Assembly: GCA_964452575.1 (NCBI GenBank)
Contig: CAYVMN010000183.1
Span: 1-8,964, forward strand
Length of the DNA: 8,964 bases
Reading direction: 5' to 3'
DNA from: CAYVMN01 sp964452575
GTDB taxonomy: Bacteria; Desulfobacterota; DSM-4660; Desulfatiglandales; Desulfatiglandaceae
Part shown: one piece after another, positions 5,977-8,964 of the stretch
How positions within the stretch are numbered: the stretch's first letter is position 1
Layout of the letters: every line of letters begins with the position of its first letter
Translations under genes and position numbers: made by a program
The notes under the pieces: model-generated
The model's input: only the letters and a program-made list of their open reading frames with translations
Told to the model about the DNA's origin: nothing
Databases searched by the model: none

Positions 5977-6293
5977 TTACCCCGACGATATTTTAATCCC
6001 ACTTTTTTCTTGGTCTATCCTTTTAATTCTCCTGGAAAATATCAACCACAAAATTCACCTTTGAGAAAAGCCTATCCCTTCATTATAGAAGACCTATAAA
6101 GTCTCCCCTGAATATATGAGTTAGGCCCTCCCTGTCATTGTCAAAAATCTAATCTTCCAAATTATAATTGCCTCTTGCTGCCTAATATAGAAGTGGAGGG
6201 ATTAATCCTATCATCTTATTATAGGGGGCAGGGTACATAAGGAGGAACATCATAAATGGGGGATAGGAAGAGTGTTAATCGTTGCCTATTCCT
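5977..6293. other. AT-rich intergenic stretch without an identifiable gene
   Basis: This 317-base stretch between the NuoG-like gene and the core-subunit remnant has stops in all frames and is clearly more AT-rich than its neighbours. It contains a minus-strand TTGACA (6144-6139) that could be a -35 box for the ATPase cassette, but the best -10 at proper spacing (ACTCAT) is poor. It also contains a perfect 10-base palindrome GGATTAATCC (6199-6208) of unknown role. One minus-strand frame has short open pieces (such as NDREGLTHIFRGDF) that could be decayed coding sequence, but I cannot assign them. No convincing terminator for the NuoEFG-like operon is seen. Confidence 0.5.
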
Positions 6294-6902
6294 CTAACTC
6301 GGGGCCCCGAATGAAGGTGTGGGGGATATTAACGCTTCGGTTAAAAGGAAAGCTGCTTGTAGTGCCGATGTAGGGCAAAGTGGAAAACATTCTTTGCAGT
6401 TCCAGCACTCCTTAGATGCTATCTCCGGAATGAAACCTATCTCTCGTCTTGTTCCTCTGTCAACAAATCCAACAGCGTTCTTCCTCTTGACCTCAGCACA
6501 GTATCTTACACATAGACCACAGTGAATGCAAAATGAGGCCTCTTTTTCAAAACGGTTTCTGTCTGCTCCATACTCTTTGGCCAAATCCTGCAATTCAAAG
6601 GCATCTGGAGCATGAGCCATCAATAGCTCTAAAATCATCTTGCGAATTCTATCTACCTTCTCAGATCTGGTTCTTACGACCAAATTCTTTTCTACCGGGT
6701 AAAGGCAGGCAGCAACGAATCTTCTCCAGCCGCCAATCTCCGCTTCTACTGTGCAAATTCGACAAGCCCCATAAGGCTCCAATTTCTCGTGGTGACAAAG
6801 TGTCGGAATAACGATTCCTGCATTTTGTGCTGCCTCCAAAATGGTCATCCCTTCCTTTGCTTTAACTTCTGTTCCGTCAATCTCTAAAAGGAGTTCACTC
6901 AT
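6294..6902 (-). CDS. Short NuoG-like (HoxU/HydA N-terminal type) ferredoxin subunit
   Basis: A 202-residue electron-transfer subunit that would carry electrons from the NuoF-like flavoprotein to ferredoxin or another acceptor. Residues 1-75 form a plant-type [2Fe-2S] domain with ligands C36, C47, C50 and C66 (LCHHEKLEPYGACRIC). The next segment keeps a His (H97, LLMAHAPD) but lacks the cysteines that bind the His-Cys3 cluster of true NuoG, so that cluster is absent. Two [4Fe-4S] motifs follow: C125-IH-C128-GL-C131-VRY-C135 and C166-WN-C169-KE-C172-FPL-C176-P. There is no catalytic domain (neither the molybdopterin-like part of NuoG nor an H-cluster), so this is not a hydrogenase. The ATG overlaps the NuoF-like stop by 8 bases (ATGAGTGA), indicating translational coupling. 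Similar short subunits accompany NuoEF in anaerobes as NAD(P)H:ferredoxin modules. The electron acceptor is not shown by the sequence. Confidence 0.85.
   Translation of the reverse strand: MSELLLEIDGTEVKAKEGMTILEAAQNAGIVIPTLCHHEKLEPYGACRICTVEAEIGGWRRFVAACLYPVEKNLVVRTRSEKVDRIRKMILELLMAHAPDAFELQDLAKEYGADRNRFEKEASFCIHCGLCVRYCAEVKRKNAVGFVDRGTRREIGFIPEIASKECWNCKECFPLCPTSALQAAFLLTEALISPTPSFGAPS
6299..6310. repeat. 12-base perfect GC palindrome at the end of the NuoG-like gene
   Basis: TCGGGGCCCCGA equals its own reverse complement and covers the last sense codons (Phe-Gly-Ala-Pro-Ser) of the NuoG-like gene. No T-run follows on either strand, so it is not a standard terminator. It could stabilise the 3' end of the message or be chance. 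Confidence 0.4.
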
Positions 6903-8826
6903 TTTTCTTACTCTTTCGGACTATAGTTCTTTCTTCTTCAGAAATAGGATGTGGAACAGGCTCCCCAGAAATCTTCTTAACCGCACCAAAACGAGGGGGA
7001 CAAACTTCAAGACAAGTTCCGCACTTTGTGCAGTTCTCTTGGTCAATTACATGGATCTTGTTCTTGCCACCTACAATCGCCTCTGAAGGGCATTTTCGAA
7101 GGCAAATCATACAGGCCTTGCACTTGTCCGGGTCAATATGGAACGCTATCAGCTCCTTGCAGGAAAGCGCCGGGCACCTCTTCTCCTTGATGTGTGCCTC
7201 ATACTCATCTCTGAAGTAGCGTAAGGTGCTCAAAAACGGGTTAGGGGCACTCGTACCTAAAGCACAAAGGGCGGCATCTTTGGCTACCTCGGACAGCTCC
7301 TCCAAAAGCCCGATGTCGCCCTCTTTTCCCTTTCCTTGGGTGATATTCGTGAGAATCTTAAGCATCTGCCTCATGCCTTCACGGCATGGGACACATTTGC
7401 CGCACGATTCATCGGTGAGGAAGTCAAGGAAGTACCTGGCAACATCAACCATACAGGTATCTTCATCCATGATAATCATCCCACCTGACCCCATCATTGA
7501 ACCGGCCTTAGTGAGTTCATCAAAACCAACTTCCAAATCCAACAGTTCCTCAGGGAGACATCCTCCGGAGGGTCCGCCGGTCTGCACTGCCTTGAACCTC
7601 TTGCCTCCAGGGATTCCACCGCCTATCTTGTAGATAATATCCCTCAGGGTCGTGCCCATTGGTACTTCTACAAGGCCGGTATTGGTTATCTTACCGACCA
7701 GGGAGAAGATCTTCGTGCCCTTGCTTTTTTCAGTTCCATGTTGTGTAAACCAGTCAGCGCCTCTATTGATGATAAGCGGCACATTCGCCCAAGTCTCGAC
7801 ATTATTCAACACGGTGGGTCTATCCCAAAGGCCCTTGACGTTTGAGCGAATATACTTCGGTCTGGGCTCTCCTGCCCTGCCTTCCAATGCCGTCATCAGA
7901 GCAGTCGATTCACCACAGACGAAAGCGCCGGCTCCCTGGTGGACTTTAACAATGAAATCAAAGCCTGAGCCAAGGATGTTTTTCCCGAGAAAACCGTACT
8001 CCTCAGCCTGCTTTATAGCGATGTTCACATTTTCCACCGCTAATGGGTATTCCTGTCGTACGTAAATATAGCCCTCATTGCAGCCGACGGCATAGGCGCC
8101 GATGATCAACCCCTCGAGGACTGAGTGAGGATTTCCCTCGAGAAGGCTCCTGTCCATATAAGCGCCAGGGTCCCCCTCGTCTGCATTGACGATCACATAT
8201 TTTATTTTACCTGGGGCATTGCGGGATCCTTCCCACTTTCTCCCTGCGGGAAAGCCGCCGCCACCCCTCCCTCTCAGGTTGGATTTTTTGACTTCCTCCA
8301 CCACCTGCTCGGAGGTCATCTGGGAAAGAACTTTTGCTAATGCGGAATAACCGCCGATTGCCAGATAGTCATCGATGTTCTTAGGATCAATATTACCGTT
8401 GGAACCGAAAACAAGCCGCTCCTGGTTCTTGTAGAAGGGGATTTCAGATTCATGAACGATCTTTTCATTGGTCCTGGGGTCGGTATAGAGTAAGCGCTCT
8501 ATGACCTTCTTCTCCTTTACGGCCTGGGAGACAATCTCAGGAACATCCTTAGGCCCTATTTGGAAATAACATATTTCCTCAGGGTGAATAACAATAATAG
8601 GACCCCTCTCACAAAAACCATGGCAACCCGTCTTCCTGATGTCCACCTCAGCACTTAAGCCTTGCCTTTTGATCTCCTCTTCAATACTCTGAGCCACTTC
8701 TTTGCTACCGGAGGCATGGCAGGCAGATCCTGAACAGAGTGTAATACAAGGTTTATTCGGGTCTCTTTTCGACAGGATACCCTTCCTGATTTCTTCCAAC
8801 TCAGCGGGCGAGTTTATCCGCGACAT
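6895..8826 (-). CDS. nuoF: NuoF-like NADH dehydrogenase subunit with N-terminal [2Fe-2S] and C-terminal 2x[4Fe-4S] domains (HydB/HndC/BamH type)
   Basis: A 643-residue cytoplasmic flavoprotein that oxidises or reduces NAD(P)(H) at FMN. Domains in order: a thioredoxin-like [2Fe-2S] domain at about 25-100 with C31, C36, C68 and C72 (CSGSAC and CHGFC); the NuoF FMN/NADH core at about 135-470 with GRGGGGFPAGRKW (186-198) and ADEGDPGAYMDRSLLEGNP (215-233); the N3-type [4Fe-4S] site C475, C478, C481 (ESCGKCVPCREGM) and C521; then a ferredoxin tail with C569/C572/C575/C579 and C599/C602/C605/C609. All expected ligands are present. This architecture and length match the NuoF-like subunits of electron-bifurcating hydrogenases and of the Bam complex of anaerobic aromatic degraders, not respiratory complex I (about 430 residues). 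The start follows the NuoE-like stop by 9 bases with AAGG upstream, and the 3' end overlaps the NuoG-like gene. Its partner could be a ferredoxin or a Bam-type complex elsewhere; HydB is an alternative name, but no hydrogenase subunit is in view. Confidence 0.93.
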   Translation of the reverse strand: MSRINSPAELEEIRKGILSKRDPNKPCITLCSGSACHASGSKEVAQSIEEEIKRQGLSAEVDIRKTGCHGFCERGPIIVIHPEEICYFQIGPKDVPEIVSQAVKEKKVIERLLYTDPRTNEKIVHESEIPFYKNQERLVFGSNGNIDPKNIDDYLAIGGYSALAKVLSQMTSEQVVEEVKKSNLRGRGGGGFPAGRKWEGSRNAPGKIKYVIVNADEGDPGAYMDRSLLEGNPHSVLEGLIIGAYAVGCNEGYIYVRQEYPLAVENVNIAIKQAEEYGFLGKNILGSGFDFIVKVHQGAGAFVCGESTALMTALEGRAGEPRPKYIRSNVKGLWDRPTVLNNVETWANVPLIINRGADWFTQHGTEKSKGTKIFSLVGKITNTGLVEVPMGTTLRDIIYKIGGGIPGGKRFKAVQTGGPSGGCLPEELLDLEVGFDELTKAGSMMGSGGMIIMDEDTCMVDVARYFLDFLTDESCGKCVPCREGMRQMLKILTNITQGKGKEGDIGLLEELSEVAKDAALCALGTSAPNPFLSTLRYFRDEYEAHIKEKRCPALSCKELIAFHIDPDKCKACMICLRKCPSEAIVGGKNKIHVIDQENCTKCGTCLEVCPPRFGAVKKISGEPVPHPISEEERTIVRKSKKNE

Positions 8827-8835
8827 AATGCTACC

Positions 8836-8964
8836 TTAATCGTAGTTTTTTAACACGTCTGCCGTCTTGGCCGGGGCCATCTTACCGTGGGTCTTCCCAT
8901 CGATTTCCATCACCGGTCCTAAAGCACAGCAGCCGAGGCAGTTAACGGTCTCCAGGCTGAACTT
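8836..8964 (-). CDS. nuoE: NuoE-like [2Fe-2S] subunit, C-terminal part only (cut by the window edge)
   Basis: Only the last 42 residues are in the window. They carry the second half of the NuoE thioredoxin-like [2Fe-2S] site, NCLGCCALGPVMEIDG, where the two ligands are the first and last cysteine of CLGCC, followed by the usual basic tail (KMAPAKTADVLKNYD). The stop is 9 bases before the NuoF-like ATG, so it is the upstream gene of the same operon. The protein shuttles electrons within the NADH-oxidising module and, in bifurcating complexes, takes part in splitting the electron pair. The operon promoter lies outside the window. Confidence 0.9.
   Translation of the reverse strand, partial: KFSLETVNCLGCCALGPVMEIDGKTHGKMAPAKTADVLKNYD

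Noticed and set aside
5220..5996. 258-residue plus-strand open frame
   Set aside because: Antisense to the BzdP-like gene over most of its length; it has no Shine-Dalgarno and no recognisable motifs, so it is a shadow frame.
6241..6300. Terminator after the NuoG-like gene formed by CCTATTCC/GGATAGG pairing
   Set aside because: The pairing is interrupted, the loop is long, and no T-run follows on the minus strand.
7226..8065. Two plus-strand frames of about 135 residues
   Set aside because: Both are antisense to the NuoF-like gene, which has every expected cofactor ligand. Their low-complexity Ser/Pro content is typical of shadow frames.
6294..8964. Bidirectional [FeFe] or [NiFe] hydrogenase operon
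   Set aside because: The NuoE/F/G-like subunits resemble hydrogenase diaphorase parts, but no H-cluster motifs or NiFe subunit are present in the window and the NuoG-like protein ends after its ferredoxin domains.

Overview
The window looks like chromosomal DNA of a strictly anaerobic, mid-GC bacterium, most likely a sulfate-reducing or syntrophic member of the Desulfobacterota (former Deltaproteobacteria). This is inferred from gene content: a benzoyl-CoA reductase type ATPase pair, several low-potential iron-sulfur proteins, a NuoEFG-like NADH module and a class III cyclase with a long N-terminal region. No rRNA or other strong taxonomic marker is present, so the assignment is tentative.

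Layout, left half: 1-155 is intergenic, with heptad-like repeats and a terminator-like hairpin. 156-1235 (+) encodes a secreted protein of unknown function. A tRNA-Pro(GGG) gene lies on the minus strand at 1371-1447, with a clear promoter and terminator of its own. Back to back with it, a promoter at 1533-1561 leads into a 612-residue class IIIb adenylate cyclase (1616-3454, +) with an unrecognised N-terminal region and a coiled-coil linker.

Layout, right half, all on the minus strand and read from right to left: the C-terminus of a NuoE-like protein (cut by the window edge), a NuoF-like NADH dehydrogenase with extra ferredoxin domains, and a short NuoG-like ferredoxin subunit. These three are tightly packed (9 bp gap, then an 8 bp overlap). 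A 504 bp AT-rich, stop-rich interval follows, and then the two ASKHA-family ATPase subunits of a Bzd-type class I benzoyl-CoA reductase (BzdP-like and BzdQ-like) and a two-cluster ferredoxin (BzdM-like).

How they could work together: the NuoEFG-like module would move electrons between NAD(P)H and ferredoxin, the ferredoxin would feed the ATPase pair, and that pair would use ATP hydrolysis to drive electrons to very low potential for a (2-hydroxy)acyl-CoA dehydratase or benzoyl-CoA reductase core.

The most notable point is what is missing. The substrate-binding core subunits (BzdN/BzdO, BcrC/BcrB) expected just upstream of the ATPases are not there as intact genes. At 5867-5976 I see what looks like the collapsed tail of such a subunit, with a frameshift and an internal deletion. 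On the other side of the cassette, 3506-3598 holds the first ~21 codons of a PHP-domain protein that then runs into unrelated sequence and a stop. The cassette is thus flanked by two broken genes while its own three genes are intact, which suggests local deletion or rearrangement and an electron-activation module now acting in trans. A short heptad repeat, inverted on the two sides of the BzdQ-like gene, may belong to the same history.
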